Assembly (NCBI GenBank): GCA_017512705.1
Contig: JAFWEX010000030.1
Location: 1-64,000, forward strand
Length of the DNA: 64,000 nt
Reading direction: 5' to 3'
From: Paenibacillus sp.
Lineage (GTDB): Bacteria > Bacillota > Bacilli > Paenibacillales > Paenibacillaceae
The notes beneath the pieces are model-generated. The model saw nothing but the letters and a program-made list of their open reading frames with translations. It did not search any database and had not been told where the DNA came from. The position numbers and the translations under genes were made by a program. Positions 27,323 to 36,934 of the stretch are shown here, in pieces. How positions within the stretch are numbered: position 1 is the stretch's first letter; each line of letters opens with the position of its first letter.

Positions 27323-27350
27323 AACCGTCTGCAACAGCAGGCGGTTTTTT
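27323..27350 (+). terminator. Terminator of the metal ABC operon
   Basis: Stem ACCGTCTGC/GCAGGCGGT with AACA loop and six T residues. Confidence 0.88.
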
Positions 27351-27568
27351 GGTGCATGTTATTGCTCATAACTAGATGAATTGAAGCGGTAAAGCCCCAA
27401 AAACAGGTTGCTTTGTTGCATATGGATGATCTGTGGTAAAATGGCGTTAGCTGTGACGTCCGGGGCCATCCGCCATTCGCGGGTACCGGGCGATCTTATT
27501 GTTTTTGCACAGGGATTTACACGTAGAGATTCTAGAGGAGAGAGACATACTGGAGGAGGATTTACAGC

Positions 27569-28318
27569 ATGAGTGAACTGAAATACAAACTGCTGGCCCT
27601 GGATATGGACGGCACATTGCTGAACGATAATCATGAAATTACACAAGAAACGGCCAAGTGGATACAGATTGCGATCCGCCGCGGGGTACATGTGTGCTTG
27701 TCTACAGGAAGAGCGGTCTACCACGCCATGCCATATGCGGTGCAACTCGCGCTGGAAACGCCAATGGTTACGGTCAACGGCAGTGAGGTTTGGAAAGCTC
27801 CGCATGAGCTTCATCTGCGTCATCTGATGGACCCCGCTCTGATCCGCAAGATGCAGGAGATTGGAGAGAAATATAACAGCTGGTACTGGGCGTATTCCGT
27901 CGAAGAGCTGTTTAACCGGGATCGTTGGACGGATAACATCGAAGGATTGGAATGGCTGAAGTTCGGATTCACGACCGAGGATGATGAGATTCGTCATCAG
28001 ATTATGATGGAGCTGCAGGAAATGGGCGGTCTGCAAATGACGAACTCCTCCCCTGTAAACATTGAGGTGAATCCGGAGAACGTATCCAAAGCTACCGGTG
28101 TAGCCGAAGTATGCCAGTTGCTGGGTATCGACATGTCTGAAGTGGTAGCTGTTGGCGACAGTCTGAACGATCTGGCTGTGATTGAAGCTGTGGGTCTGGG
28201 TGTTGCCATGGGCAATGCACAAGAGCAGGTGAAGCAAGCGGCGGATTTGGTAATTGGAAGCAATAATGAGGATGGTATTGCCCACCTGATTCGTGAACAT
28301 ATTCTGAAGGGGGAGTAA
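27569..28318 (+). CDS. Cof-type HAD phosphatase
   Basis: A 249-residue HAD hydrolase with a C2-type cap. Motif I is LALDMDGTLL, motif II STGR, and motifs III/IV lie in KATGVAEV and AVGDSLNDLAVIE. It is probably a sugar-phosphate or phosphorylated-metabolite phosphatase; the substrate cannot be assigned. TGGAGGAGG lies before the ATG. It is followed 3 bp later by the DUF456 gene, so they are coupled. Confidence 0.92.
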   Translation: MSELKYKLLALDMDGTLLNDNHEITQETAKWIQIAIRRGVHVCLSTGRAVYHAMPYAVQLALETPMVTVNGSEVWKAPHELHLRHLMDPALIRKMQEIGEKYNSWYWAYSVEELFNRDRWTDNIEGLEWLKFGFTTEDDEIRHQIMMELQEMGGLQMTNSSPVNIEVNPENVSKATGVAEVCQLLGIDMSEVVAVGDSLNDLAVIEAVGLGVAMGNAQEQVKQAADLVIGSNNEDGIAHLIREHILKGE

Positions 28319-28321
28319 TCT

Positions 28322-28813
28322 TTGCTCGCAACCGTTGGCTGGATTTTAATTGTGCTGCTGTTTGCAGTAGGTATGGCAGGCACGGTCTACCCGATTCTCC
28401 CGGGAGCCATTGCGATTTTCTTCGCGTTTCTGGTCTACGGCTGGTTCTTCAGCTTTGATCCATTCGGTGTCTGGTTCTGGATTATTCAGATTCTGATTGT
28501 GGTTGTGCTATTTGTGGCCGATTACGTAGTGAGTGCATGGGGAGTCAAAAAGTTCGGTGGCTCCAAGCTATCCACAACGCTGAGTACCATTGGTGTGATC
28601 ATTGGTCCATTTGTAATTCCGGCGTTTGGTCTTATTCTGGGACCGTTTCTGGGGGCATTTATCGGAGAGTTAATTGGTGGTTCTTCTCCGTCCAAAGCGT
28701 CCAAAGTTGGATTCGGTTCTGTTGTCGGTTTATTTACCAGTACAGTGATGAAAATTATTCTGCAAATCGTGATGATTGTGCTATTTATTATTTGGGTGGT
28801 CCGATTCGCCTAG
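28322..28813 (+). CDS. DUF456 membrane protein
   Basis: A 163-residue, strongly hydrophobic protein with four to five membrane segments and the glycine-rich repeats typical of DUF456 (GPFVIPAFGLILGPFLGAF, then IGELIGGSS). Function unknown. The start is TTG 28322, with GGGGGAG 5-6 nt upstream inside the end of the HAD gene. Confidence 0.85.
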   Translation: MLATVGWILIVLLFAVGMAGTVYPILPGAIAIFFAFLVYGWFFSFDPFGVWFWIIQILIVVVLFVADYVVSAWGVKKFGGSKLSTTLSTIGVIIGPFVIPAFGLILGPFLGAFIGELIGGSSPSKASKVGFGSVVGLFTSTVMKIILQIVMIVLFIIWVVRFA

Positions 28814-28878
28814 ACAGCGCAATAGCTTAGCTTATGGCCGGAAAAAGGTCCGGTATGGGGGAAAGAAGGGGAATTCGT

Positions 28879-30507
28879 TTGTCTAAGAAAGAAACATTCA
28901 TTAAGGGGACACTTATACTGGCGGCAGCTGCACTGATTGCAAGAGTACTCGGTCTGGTGCAGCGTGTGCCACTGGAGCATATCCTTGGAGATATCGGTAA
29001 CGCATCCTTTACGATCTCCAACACGGTGTATTTAATGCTGTTAACTGTTGCAACGGCGGGAATACCCAGTACATTGAGTAAAATGGTATCCGAACGCTAT
29101 GCACTCGGACGTGCGGGGGAAGCACAGCAGATTTACCGTGCAGCCCTCATCTTCGCTGCAGTAGCCGGTGTGGTGATGTCCGCACTGTTATGGTTTGCGG
29201 CACCGTTCTATGCTACCCATATTTCCAAAGTGCCGGAATCTGTCGGTGCCATTCGGGCATTGGCTCCTGCCTTGCTGCTCTTCCCAGCGATCGCGATGAT
29301 GCGTGGCTATTTCCAGGGCCGCGGCAATATGACAGCAGGTGGCATCTCGCAGATTGTAGAGCAATTCGCGCGTGTCGGTACGGCAATTATTGTGGCTTAT
29401 ATTATGTTGCAATGGAATTATGACGATCAAACGATTGCAGCGGGGGCATCCTTTGGCGGGGTGTTCGGAAGTATCGGTGCCTTCGCCGTAATGTTGTATT
29501 TCACATTGAAGCTGCGCAAGAAAGATCGTGCGGCACAGCTCCATTACGAGCGTGTGGAACAGCTGCCAATGCGTGGCATCTACACGGATATTTTCAAATT
29601 GTCTATTCCGATCGTATTGTCTTCACTCGCTGTTCCGGCAATCAATTTCATTGACTCGTCTCTCGTTGTTCCACTGTTAAGTGGACGCATTGGTCTGGAA
29701 GAAGCAACAGGTGTGCTTGCCATTCTCGGTGCCAAAGCTCAAAGTATTGCAGGGATTCCCCCCATTCTGGCAATTGCCCTAAGTCAATCACTTGTGCCGG
29801 TCATCTCGGCGGCTTTTGCCCGAAAAGATGAGCTACATCTGAAAAATCAGATCACTCTTGCGATGCGTGTTTCCATCCTGACAGGTATGCCAATTGTCAT
29901 TGCATTATGTGCAGCGGCGTATTCGGTAAATGGACTGTTATTTAGCACCTTGGACGGAACACCAATTATTACTTTGCTGACATTCGGTACGATTTTCCAA
30001 GTCACGATGATGACGACCAACTCGATTTTGCTTGGTGTGGGTAAACCACGGATCACAATGATCAGCGTGGCAGCAGGAATTATCATCAAGCTGATTGCAA
30101 GTCTCATTCTGGCCCCGATCTTCGGCATATACGGGATCATTATCGCCACTGCACTATGTTTCTTGGTCATTACCTATCTGAACTTGCGTGTGCTGCGTAA
30201 GATCGTGGATTTCTCCATTATGGGAGACCGCTGGCTGGGATTCATCATTACGGTGTTGCTCGCGGCAGCAGTCGGTTTTGCAGCCAATTGGACCGGTAAC
30301 CAGGTGTTCGGTGCATTCCTGCCAGCACGGGTATCCTTCCTGTTAACCTGTATGGTTGTTGGTGTGCTGGTTGTTGCAGTATATCTTGTACTGATGATTG
30401 TTCTTCGTGTCCTGCGTAAGGACGAGCTGGCTAGTTATCCACGGATTTTGCAAAAAATTCTCCGTCCACTGATGCGTCTGCAACGTGGCGAAGGGCAACG
30501 GGCTTAA
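28879..30507 (+). CDS. MOP-superfamily flippase, YtgP/MurJ-like
   Basis: A 542-residue membrane protein with about 14 hydrophobic segments, matching YtgP (MurJ of B. subtilis) and the related SpoVB group. These proteins flip lipid-linked wall precursors. Diagnostic regions are the N-terminal KGTLILAAAALIARVLGLV and RGYFQGRGNM. TTG 28879 has GAAGGGGAA upstream and gives the usual family length. The ATG at 28834 has no RBS. A MurJ-type role in lipid II export is most likely; a SpoVB-type role is not excluded. Confidence 0.85.
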   Translation: MSKKETFIKGTLILAAAALIARVLGLVQRVPLEHILGDIGNASFTISNTVYLMLLTVATAGIPSTLSKMVSERYALGRAGEAQQIYRAALIFAAVAGVVMSALLWFAAPFYATHISKVPESVGAIRALAPALLLFPAIAMMRGYFQGRGNMTAGGISQIVEQFARVGTAIIVAYIMLQWNYDDQTIAAGASFGGVFGSIGAFAVMLYFTLKLRKKDRAAQLHYERVEQLPMRGIYTDIFKLSIPIVLSSLAVPAINFIDSSLVVPLLSGRIGLEEATGVLAILGAKAQSIAGIPPILAIALSQSLVPVISAAFARKDELHLKNQITLAMRVSILTGMPIVIALCAAAYSVNGLLFSTLDGTPIITLLTFGTIFQVTMMTTNSILLGVGKPRITMISVAAGIIIKLIASLILAPIFGIYGIIIATALCFLVITYLNLRVLRKIVDFSIMGDRWLGFIITVLLAAAVGFAANWTGNQVFGAFLPARVSFLLTCMVVGVLVVAVYLVLMIVLRVLRKDELASYPRILQKILRPLMRLQRGEGQRA

Positions 30508-30604
30508 TTCATCTAATTGAAGGATGAGCAGTCGATGTATCTTAATCGAACGTTAATCGAACGTGGATATAATCCAATACGCAGTCATTCATAATATATT
30601 CAAA

Positions 30605-30640
30605 TAAAGCGCTGTTCGCTCTTGTAGCGGACGCGCTTTA
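30605..30640 (+). terminator. Terminator after the flippase gene
   Basis: Stem AAAGCGC...GCGCTTT extended by GTTCGCT/AGCGGAC with one bulge, then TATTT. Confidence 0.7.
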
Positions 30641-30670
30641 TTTATGTTCGTTTGTGTTTGTTGTTTAGAG

Positions 30671-31960
30671 CTAATGAATGATAGCTTGAACATCATGGGC
30701 GATCGCTGTTTTCAACATGCCGTACCGATGTTCATGACTCATCTCGAATAGCCATGGTCTACGCGGCGAAGTCAGGTATCCGAGGCAATCTCTTGTCTGG
30801 AGCCAGTCGTGTCTAGTGATCGGTTCATAGGGTGTATCCCCCCATGCCGCGAGCAACTCGGGGGAATAGAGACGCTGATCTTTCGGTAACCATTCCTCGC
30901 TCAACAGCGCTTCTGCATACAGGTTGTGGTCGCGGGGACCAGATGGATATGTGGTGAATAGTCCTGGCCAATAATCGGCGCGTGAGCCACTGTGTGGTAC
31001 GGTGCGTGCGAAAGCTAACACCTGCTGGAGCACTTGCTCCACACCGAATAACAGGGCATAGAGTCCTTTGCCGAACTGGATCCGTTCATTTAATTTGCCA
31101 AAATGCTCAATCACTCGTCCTGCGAGTCCGTCACCTTGTCCGAGGGGAAAAACGATGTGATTCAGACCAGCCAGATTATGCAGATGAAAAGCAGGTTTGG
31201 TGAGCACTTCTTTTTGAAAATACGGATGTTGCACCACACGGCTCTCGATATAGTTCTGCTCATTAATAATTAATGCCACACTGAGGATGGAACTGCACCG
31301 TTCCAGCCAGAAACGCTCCCAGAATGGGGTCATAAACGCAGACACGTGAAAATGGGACAACAGATGGAAGCAGCTTCGTCCAAGCCGCCGGCTATATAGA
31401 TATAGCTGTAATTGAGGATATGCATCCTGGAAAATAAGGGCGTTGCACCGCTCCAGTAAGCGATACATATGTTCACGATCCTTCTGACTTTGCAGATTAT
31501 GCATCAGATCGCTCTGCAGGTCGGTCATATGATATCCGCCGTTGCGGGATACCATATGAGCCAGTAGAGCCCAGTGCAGTTCGGGACACTGTTCATAACA
31601 ATCGAGATAAGCAGCGGTGCGTGACACATTACTGCGATTTTGTTCTCGGGTTAATGCTTTGATCTCTTCTAAAACAATACAGTCTTCTTCACATACCAGA
31701 GCACTTTGTGCCTGAATGTTTCGAGTTGGTGATGGCCTGCCTGTTGTTGGTAACAACTGCTCCACTTCCGCCTGAAGCACAGCAGCTGTATCTGCGTTCC
31801 AGTTCAGGTCAAGTATTGGATGTCTAAGCTGGGAGGAAGCATGCCAGGCAGCCTGTTTACCGCGCCACACTTCCAAGGCCGCTCCGGGAATCGAACGAAC
31901 AAACTGCAAGAAAGAACCTGGATGATTGGTTTCCGAAGAGTCGCTTCTGGTGAAAGTCAT
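30671..31960 (-). CDS. DUF2515 (YppC-like) protein
   Basis: A 429-residue soluble protein of the DUF2515 family, known in B. subtilis as YppC. The most characteristic stretch is HWALLAHMVSRNGGYHMTDL, followed by LYSRRLGRSCFHLLSHFHVS. No enzymatic motif is known to me. GGATG lies before the ATG. It is convergent with the flippase gene and divergent from the thioredoxin gene. Confidence 0.82.
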   Translation of the reverse strand: MTFTRSDSSETNHPGSFLQFVRSIPGAALEVWRGKQAAWHASSQLRHPILDLNWNADTAAVLQAEVEQLLPTTGRPSPTRNIQAQSALVCEEDCIVLEEIKALTREQNRSNVSRTAAYLDCYEQCPELHWALLAHMVSRNGGYHMTDLQSDLMHNLQSQKDREHMYRLLERCNALIFQDAYPQLQLYLYSRRLGRSCFHLLSHFHVSAFMTPFWERFWLERCSSILSVALIINEQNYIESRVVQHPYFQKEVLTKPAFHLHNLAGLNHIVFPLGQGDGLAGRVIEHFGKLNERIQFGKGLYALLFGVEQVLQQVLAFARTVPHSGSRADYWPGLFTTYPSGPRDHNLYAEALLSEEWLPKDQRLYSPELLAAWGDTPYEPITRHDWLQTRDCLGYLTSPRRPWLFEMSHEHRYGMLKTAIAHDVQAIIH

Positions 31961-32101
31961 GAATGGAACATCCTTTCATGAAAAACTGTGTTTGATATGT
32001 TGGGACTTGTGGTTATTCTAAGTATGCGCTGAACATTTGACTTCCAATCACCAATTTGCTTCACTTAGATGGAGACAAGGTACAGAAAGGGAGATGTGAC
32101 A

Positions 32102-32446
32102 ATGGAACAGATTACATCCAAACCGGAATTCGATGTGGCAATTCAATCTCCACGTTTGACAGTAGCGGTATTTAAGGCGGACTGGTGTGTGGATTGCAAA
32201 TACATCGATCCGTTTATGCCTGAGGTGGAGACGAAGTATTCTCGTGATCTGACTCTGATTGAAGTGGACGTTGATCAGGTGGGTACAGTAAGCCAGGAAC
32301 AGAATATTTTGGGCATTCCAAGTTTCGTCGCTTATACAGACGGACGTGAACTGGTTCGGTATGTGAACAAGCTACGCAAGTCAAGAGAAGAGATTGAACA
32401 ATTTCTGGACCGCGCCGTTGAAGTATACAACACCATCCACAAGTAA
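32102..32446 (+). CDS. Thioredoxin family protein
   Basis: A 114-residue cytosolic thioredoxin-fold protein with the atypical active site W28-C29-V-D-C32 and the cis-proline in GIPSFVAY. It is longer at the C-terminus than classical thioredoxin and resembles YtpP-type proteins. ATG 32102 follows AAAGGGAGATG; an earlier in-frame ATG at 32069 precedes this SD and is unlikely. Confidence 0.9.
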   Translation: MEQITSKPEFDVAIQSPRLTVAVFKADWCVDCKYIDPFMPEVETKYSRDLTLIEVDVDQVGTVSQEQNILGIPSFVAYTDGRELVRYVNKLRKSREEIEQFLDRAVEVYNTIHK

Positions 32447-32576
32447 GGCGATTGGAGAACCTGAGAAACTTCTCTGCATAAAAGCAGCATTTTCTATCGA
32501 TGTAGAAAAGAGCCTATACCACAGGGATAAAAGAACCTGATGCAGGACATACTCTTACACATGATATACGTATATA

Positions 32577-32620
32577 AGGCTGTCGCTTAAGTCGTAAACT
32601 GGCTTAGGACAGCCTTTTCT
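32577..32620 (+). terminator. Terminator after the thioredoxin gene
   Basis: Stem AAGGCTGTC/GACAGCCTT with a 22-nt loop, followed by TTTTC. Confidence 0.78.
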
Positions 32621-32724
32621 GTATGGATATAGACCTGTTCCGATCTGCTCACATACCTTAAGAAAAATAAAATGACCTGCGGGTCAAAAATTGAACAGAC
32701 GTTAACATTTTGTCACAAAGCGCG

Positions 32725-32753
32725 GCGTCAATGAACCTTTTATCCGTTATAAT
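32725..32753 (+). promoter_or_regulatory. Possible ctaA promoter
   Basis: A perfect TATAAT (32748-32753) with a poor GCGTCA -35 at 17 bp spacing. It lies inside an in-frame upstream extension of the ctaA ORF and argues against starts before about 32760. Confidence 0.4.
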
Positions 32754-32874
32754 GGATTTAGTTGTGAAATTAGTGTCAAAGTACAATAAAATAAGACTCA
32801 ATCAGGATCAAACAACAAGATTATCAAGCGAAGATTTTCTTCGCCATCTTAAACCAACAGCGGGTGAGAAAAAA

Positions 32875-33813
32875 TTGAAGCACTTAACATTGTTTAAATG
32901 GTTAACCGTATTAACCTGTCTTGTCATGTTTCTGGCTACCTTTGGTGGCGGGATTGTGACCAAAACCGAATCAGGCCTTGGCTGTGGAACAGAATGGCCT
33001 TTATGTAACGGAAAGCTTGTACCAGCGCATACTGTTGCCTCTATGATTGAATATTCCCACCGGGCTGTCAGTGCACTGGCAGGACTCTTGTCCATCGCCT
33101 CATTTGTCGCTTTCTTGCGATTTGGCAAGCAACGTCGTGATCTGCAATTGTTCTCGTTTCTAACCCTTTTATTTGTTATCATTCAGGGGATTATGGGTGC
33201 TTTTGCCGTTGTATTCTCTCAATCGTCAGCGGTCATGGCGCTTCACTTTGGATTTGCTCTTATTGCCTTTGCGAGTTCCTTAATGATGGCGCTAGGCATT
33301 CGACAGGAGGCGAGATATGGAGGCCTTGAGCGTTTGAACCAATATCCTCGTGTCAGCAAAGGGTTCCGCAATCTGGTCTGGTTCTCGACAGTCTATACGT
33401 ATCTGGTGGTATATACAGGCGCATTTGTAAGCCATACGGACTCAGCTGGAGGCTGTTCCGGATTCCCACTCTGTAACGGACAGATTATTCCTGAACTTTC
33501 TGGAGGGGTAGCTGTTGCTTTTGCCCATCGTGTGGCCGCGGTGTCGCTCGTCATTGTAATTGCCATTTTGGGACACTATGCTTATCGTAAACATCCCGAT
33601 AACCGGGAATTGCGAGCGCTTGGTGTAGTATCTGTAGTATTGATTTTGTTACAAGTAGTTATTGGTATGTTCATGATGTGGACCATCAGTCGCCCAGAGG
33701 TTTACATGTTTGTGGCGCTGGCACATATGTTGGACATTGCGATACTATTCGGAATTTTGACTTATATGAGCTTCCTTGTATACAAGCTATATCGTCCAGT
33801 GAACCGGTTCTAA
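32875..33813 (+). CDS. ctaA: Heme A synthase (COX15/CtaA)
   Basis: An eight-helix membrane enzyme that converts heme O to heme A for aa3-type oxidases. Conserved features are EYSHR, ALHFG, FAHR and ALAHM histidines, and two cysteine-pair loops (LGCGTEWPLC and GGCSGFPLC). TTG 32875, after GGGTGAG, gives 312 aa, close to the 306-aa B. subtilis protein. The frame stays open to TTG 32710, adding 55 residues that would be unusual; that extension contains a promoter-like TATAAT. The start is therefore uncertain. Confidence 0.92.
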   Translation: MKHLTLFKWLTVLTCLVMFLATFGGGIVTKTESGLGCGTEWPLCNGKLVPAHTVASMIEYSHRAVSALAGLLSIASFVAFLRFGKQRRDLQLFSFLTLLFVIIQGIMGAFAVVFSQSSAVMALHFGFALIAFASSLMMALGIRQEARYGGLERLNQYPRVSKGFRNLVWFSTVYTYLVVYTGAFVSHTDSAGGCSGFPLCNGQIIPELSGGVAVAFAHRVAAVSLVIVIAILGHYAYRKHPDNRELRALGVVSVVLILLQVVIGMFMMWTISRPEVYMFVALAHMLDIAILFGILTYMSFLVYKLYRPVNRF

Positions 33814-33858
33814 ACGGAAGGAAAAGAATGCATTAGCATCTGCGCTGGGCCATGTTGG

Positions 33859-33904
33859 AAAGTCCACCATCCGGTGATGTCGATCATTGGAAAGGTGGAC
33901 TTTT
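33859..33904 (+). terminator. Terminator after ctaA
   Basis: Stem AAAGTCCACC/GGTGGACTTT with a 24-nt loop and TTTT. Confidence 0.8.
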
Positions 33905-34050
33905 GTTTGATGTGGGGGTAACAGGGTAACCTAAATCAAGTTGTCATAAGAGAAGCAATAAGAATAAGCAACCCTTGGTTCATCTTCGGCTGTACAAAGG
34001 CTGTGAACACATATATATGTTGCATCATTAGTGGAAAGAGGAGGCCTTCT

Positions 34051-34770
34051 ATGCTGCGAACTTTACTAGGGGAAAAACCACGAGTGAATCAGGGACCATT
34101 GAAGGAAGCCATGGATACCATGGCGTTCACCCTAGAGTCTTTTGAGAAGCAGATGTATGTCGATCATGATCCGAACCATGATTATCGGAAATTGTATATA
34201 TGGACGCAGGGGCTGATCTCCTCATTAGATGAACTGGAACAGAGCTATTTCGCTGCCGCTCATTTTCGCAAAAAAATCGTCGCAGGTTCAACGGAAGATA
34301 TGAACTCTGCTGAGAAAGCCGAGTATGCCCGGTACGTCTACTTTTACAAAGATGCCTTTATTCGATGCTTCGCTATACTTGATAAATTGGGGACTGTATT
34401 AAACGAAATTTTCCAAATGAATACGTCCAAATCGAAAGTGCACTTTTCCTATTATACCGTTCTAAGGCAATTTGATTATTACCGAGAGCACCACGTGCTG
34501 GCGCAGAAATTAAACAAAATCAAGGAAACGTATAGGGAACCCATGAGCAGATTGCGCAAACGGCGTAATATGGAAATTCACTATATGAACTCAGAAATGC
34601 AGGATGATCTCTGGCAGCTGCACCAAACCTTAAGAGGCAAAGTGAAGCTTGAAGATCTGGATCAACATCTATTGGAAATGGGGCAGGGTGTCGATATGGT
34701 GTGTGAAACGTTGTACACCGCATATCGATACATCAATCGAATCTGGCGTAAACAAGGTATGAAACATTAA
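34051..34770 (+). CDS. HEPN-like protein (Cthe_2314 type)
   Basis: A 239-residue all-helical soluble protein. The RNMEIH segment (in RKRRNMEIHYMNSE) fits the HEPN catalytic signature Rx4H, and the overall layout resembles the Cthe_2314-like HEPN group found in clostridia and paenibacilli. HEPN proteins are often RNases in toxin or defence settings, but this one has no nucleotidyltransferase or antitoxin partner next to it. ATG 34051 follows AGAGGAGG by 7 nt; upstream in-frame codons overlap the SD. Family assignment is moderate, function unknown. Confidence 0.65.
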   Translation: MLRTLLGEKPRVNQGPLKEAMDTMAFTLESFEKQMYVDHDPNHDYRKLYIWTQGLISSLDELEQSYFAAAHFRKKIVAGSTEDMNSAEKAEYARYVYFYKDAFIRCFAILDKLGTVLNEIFQMNTSKSKVHFSYYTVLRQFDYYREHHVLAQKLNKIKETYREPMSRLRKRRNMEIHYMNSEMQDDLWQLHQTLRGKVKLEDLDQHLLEMGQGVDMVCETLYTAYRYINRIWRKQGMKH

Positions 34771-34943
34771 CTGTACTATAACGACGAAATAATACCATTT
34801 GACAAATAGGAATACTTTGCTTATACTGAGTTCCAGATCAAATTATTAAATAGGAATCGTATCTACAATACAGCATTTGATGCAGTTCGTTTATCATATA
34901 TGATGAACTACATGAACCTATATAATCCTACAACTTTATATTT

Positions 34944-35083
34944 CTCTTATCGAGAGTGGCGGAGGGACAGGCCCGATGAAGCCCGGCAACCGATCTGCAA
35001 TGAAGGCATGAATGTCTTTCATTGTTGATGTTAGGTGCTAATTCCTACAGAATCATGTTGATCATGATTTTGGCAGATGAGAA
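34944..35083 (+). ncRNA. SAM-I (S-box) riboswitch
   Basis: The conserved S-box elements occur in order: CTTATCGAGAG (P1/P2), GGAGGGACAGGCCCGATGAAG, CCCGGCAACC, then GGTGCTAATTCCTACAG, and a closing GATGAG that pairs with CTTATC. SAM binding should favour the downstream terminator and shut off metNIQ. Confidence 0.97.
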
Positions 35084-35097
35084 GGTCATTTCACGTG

Positions 35098-35134
35098 AAG
35101 AGCCATCTTTGTATCTGCAAAGGGCTCTTTTTTG
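35098..35134 (+). terminator. SAM-riboswitch terminator
   Basis: Stem AGAGCC/GGCTCT with inner CTTTG/CAAAG and a T6 run, about 15 nt after the aptamer. Confidence 0.93.
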
Positions 35135-35202
35135 TGTAAAACGGGGAGTTTTCCCTTCCTTCGGGTAAAGATATATGTAGGTGATGGGAAGGAGCAGTAC
35201 TA

Positions 35203-36237
35203 TTGATAGAACTGGTTGGATTAACCAAGACATATGGCAAACGTGCCAAAACAACAACGGCATTGTCAAACCTGGATCTGAGCATTCAGAAAGGGGAAAT
35301 CTTCGGCGTCATTGGTCACTCGGGCGCGGGAAAGAGTACTTTGATTCGATGTATTAATTTGCTTGAGCGCCCGACGGAGGGCGAGGTATGGGTGGATGGA
35401 ATTAACCTGACCCAGCTTAACAAAAGCGAGTTGCAGCAGCAAAGACGAAAGATCGGTATGATCTTTCAGCACTTCAATCTGCTATCTTCTGCTACAGTGT
35501 ACGATAATGTTGCTTTTCCGTTAAAGCTGGTGAACACACCCAAAGAAGTGATTGATCGCAAAGTGAGTGAAATGTTGGCTCTGGTTGGTTTAGAGCAGCA
35601 CAGCAACAAATATCCAGCTCAACTGTCTGGTGGACAGAAGCAGCGGGTAGGCATAGCGAGGGCACTTGCAAGTGATCCAAGTGTACTGCTCTGTGATGAG
35701 GCAACTTCAGCACTTGATCCGCAGACGACCAACTCAATTCTGAAGCTGCTGCTGGATATCAATGAAAAGTATAATCTGACGATTGTACTTATCACCCATG
35801 AGATGCATGTGATCCAGAATATCTGTGATCGGGTGGCTGTTATTCATCAGGGTGGAATTGTGGAGCAGGGACCCGTCACCGAAGTGTTCCTGAAACCTCA
35901 GCATGCCATCACTCGGGACTTCGTCTCGCGTGAGAGTGAGGGTGGATTGGCACTCGAAGAAACTGCTTTGGCGAATGCAGGAACGGAATTGCCAGCAGGT
36001 GTATCTTCCAAATTGGTGAGAGTTTCATTTCTCGGTAATAAAACGTACGAAGCGATTCTGTCCAGAACGGTACGCAAAACAGGCGTGGATTTCGCCATTT
36101 TGCAAGGTACAATCTCAACAATTAAGCAGGTGCCTTACGGTCAACTGACGGTGCGTTTCGAGGGTGACTCCGGTGCGATTGAGCAGACCTTATCTGAACT
36201 AACGGCAGAAGGACTTGATGTGGAGGTGCTGCGATAA
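35203..36237 (+). CDS. metN: Methionine ABC transporter ATP-binding protein
   Basis: A 344-residue ATPase energising D/L-methionine uptake. Walker A is GHSGAGKST, signature LSGGQKQR, Walker B LLCDEATSALD. A C-terminal NIL regulatory domain (about 265-344) allows feedback inhibition by methionine. The start is TTG 35203, with GGGAAGGAG 8 nt upstream. Expression is governed by the SAM-I riboswitch. Confidence 0.97.
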   Translation: MIELVGLTKTYGKRAKTTTALSNLDLSIQKGEIFGVIGHSGAGKSTLIRCINLLERPTEGEVWVDGINLTQLNKSELQQQRRKIGMIFQHFNLLSSATVYDNVAFPLKLVNTPKEVIDRKVSEMLALVGLEQHSNKYPAQLSGGQKQRVGIARALASDPSVLLCDEATSALDPQTTNSILKLLLDINEKYNLTIVLITHEMHVIQNICDRVAVIHQGGIVEQGPVTEVFLKPQHAITRDFVSRESEGGLALEETALANAGTELPAGVSSKLVRVSFLGNKTYEAILSRTVRKTGVDFAILQGTISTIKQVPYGQLTVRFEGDSGAIEQTLSELTAEGLDVEVLR

Positions 36238-36896
36238 TGGATTTTTCTGAAGTGCGCTGGGAAGAGATTGGCACGGCCTCAATTGAGACATTGCAGATTT
36301 TGGGTGCAGCTGGCTTATTTACTGTGATCCTTGGATTGCCGCTAGGCGTGATTCTGTTTATGACAGGCCGCTCGGTATCCGTGCAATCAAAGGTAATCTA
36401 TACTATATTATCTGTCATTGTTAATATTTTGCGCTCTGTACCTTTTATCATATTAATTGTTGCACTTATCCCGTTTACACGTACATTAGTGGGTACAGCT
36501 ACAGGCGTACTTGGTGTCATCCCGCCACTAGTGATCTCAGCTGCTCCGTATTTTGCTCGCTTGGTGGAAAATACATTGCGTGAAGTGGATCGCGGTGTCA
36601 TTGAAGCGGCACAGGCGATGGGCGCATCCACAGGGCAGATTGTCAGACGTGTGTTGTTGCCCGAGGCGTTACCAGGCTTGCTTGCCGGAATTACAATCAC
36701 CATTGTGACACTGGTGTCTTATACGGCTATGGCAGGTATGGTTGGTGGCGGAGGTTTGGGAACATTAGCGATTAACTATGGTTACTTTAGATACCAGAAT
36801 GAGATCATGATTATTTCAGTCGTATCAATGATTATTCTCGTTCAGGTTCTGCAAATGATTGGAGATCGCTTAGTAATTTATTTCACCCGGAAGTAA
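36237..36896 (+). CDS. metI: Methionine ABC transporter permease
   Basis: A 219-residue five-helix permease of the MetI type. The EAA coupling loop is visible as EAAQAMGASTGQIVRRVLLPEALPG, given here by its key residues at about 122-146. The ATG shares one base with the metN stop (TAATG), so the two are translationally coupled. Confidence 0.96.
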   Translation: MDFSEVRWEEIGTASIETLQILGAAGLFTVILGLPLGVILFMTGRSVSVQSKVIYTILSVIVNILRSVPFIILIVALIPFTRTLVGTATGVLGVIPPLVISAAPYFARLVENTLREVDRGVIEAAQAMGASTGQIVRRVLLPEALPGLLAGITITIVTLVSYTAMAGMVGGGGLGTLAINYGYFRYQNEIMIISVVSMIILVQVLQMIGDRLVIYFTRK

Positions 36897-36934
36897 AAGA
36901 TAGATAAAAAATATAATGCGAAGGGGTTTTACAG

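Noticed and set aside
27359-28300. A 313-codon open frame on the minus strand
   Set aside because: It lies opposite the HAD phosphatase gene, has Cys/His/Gln-rich composition typical of antisense frames, and has no RBS.
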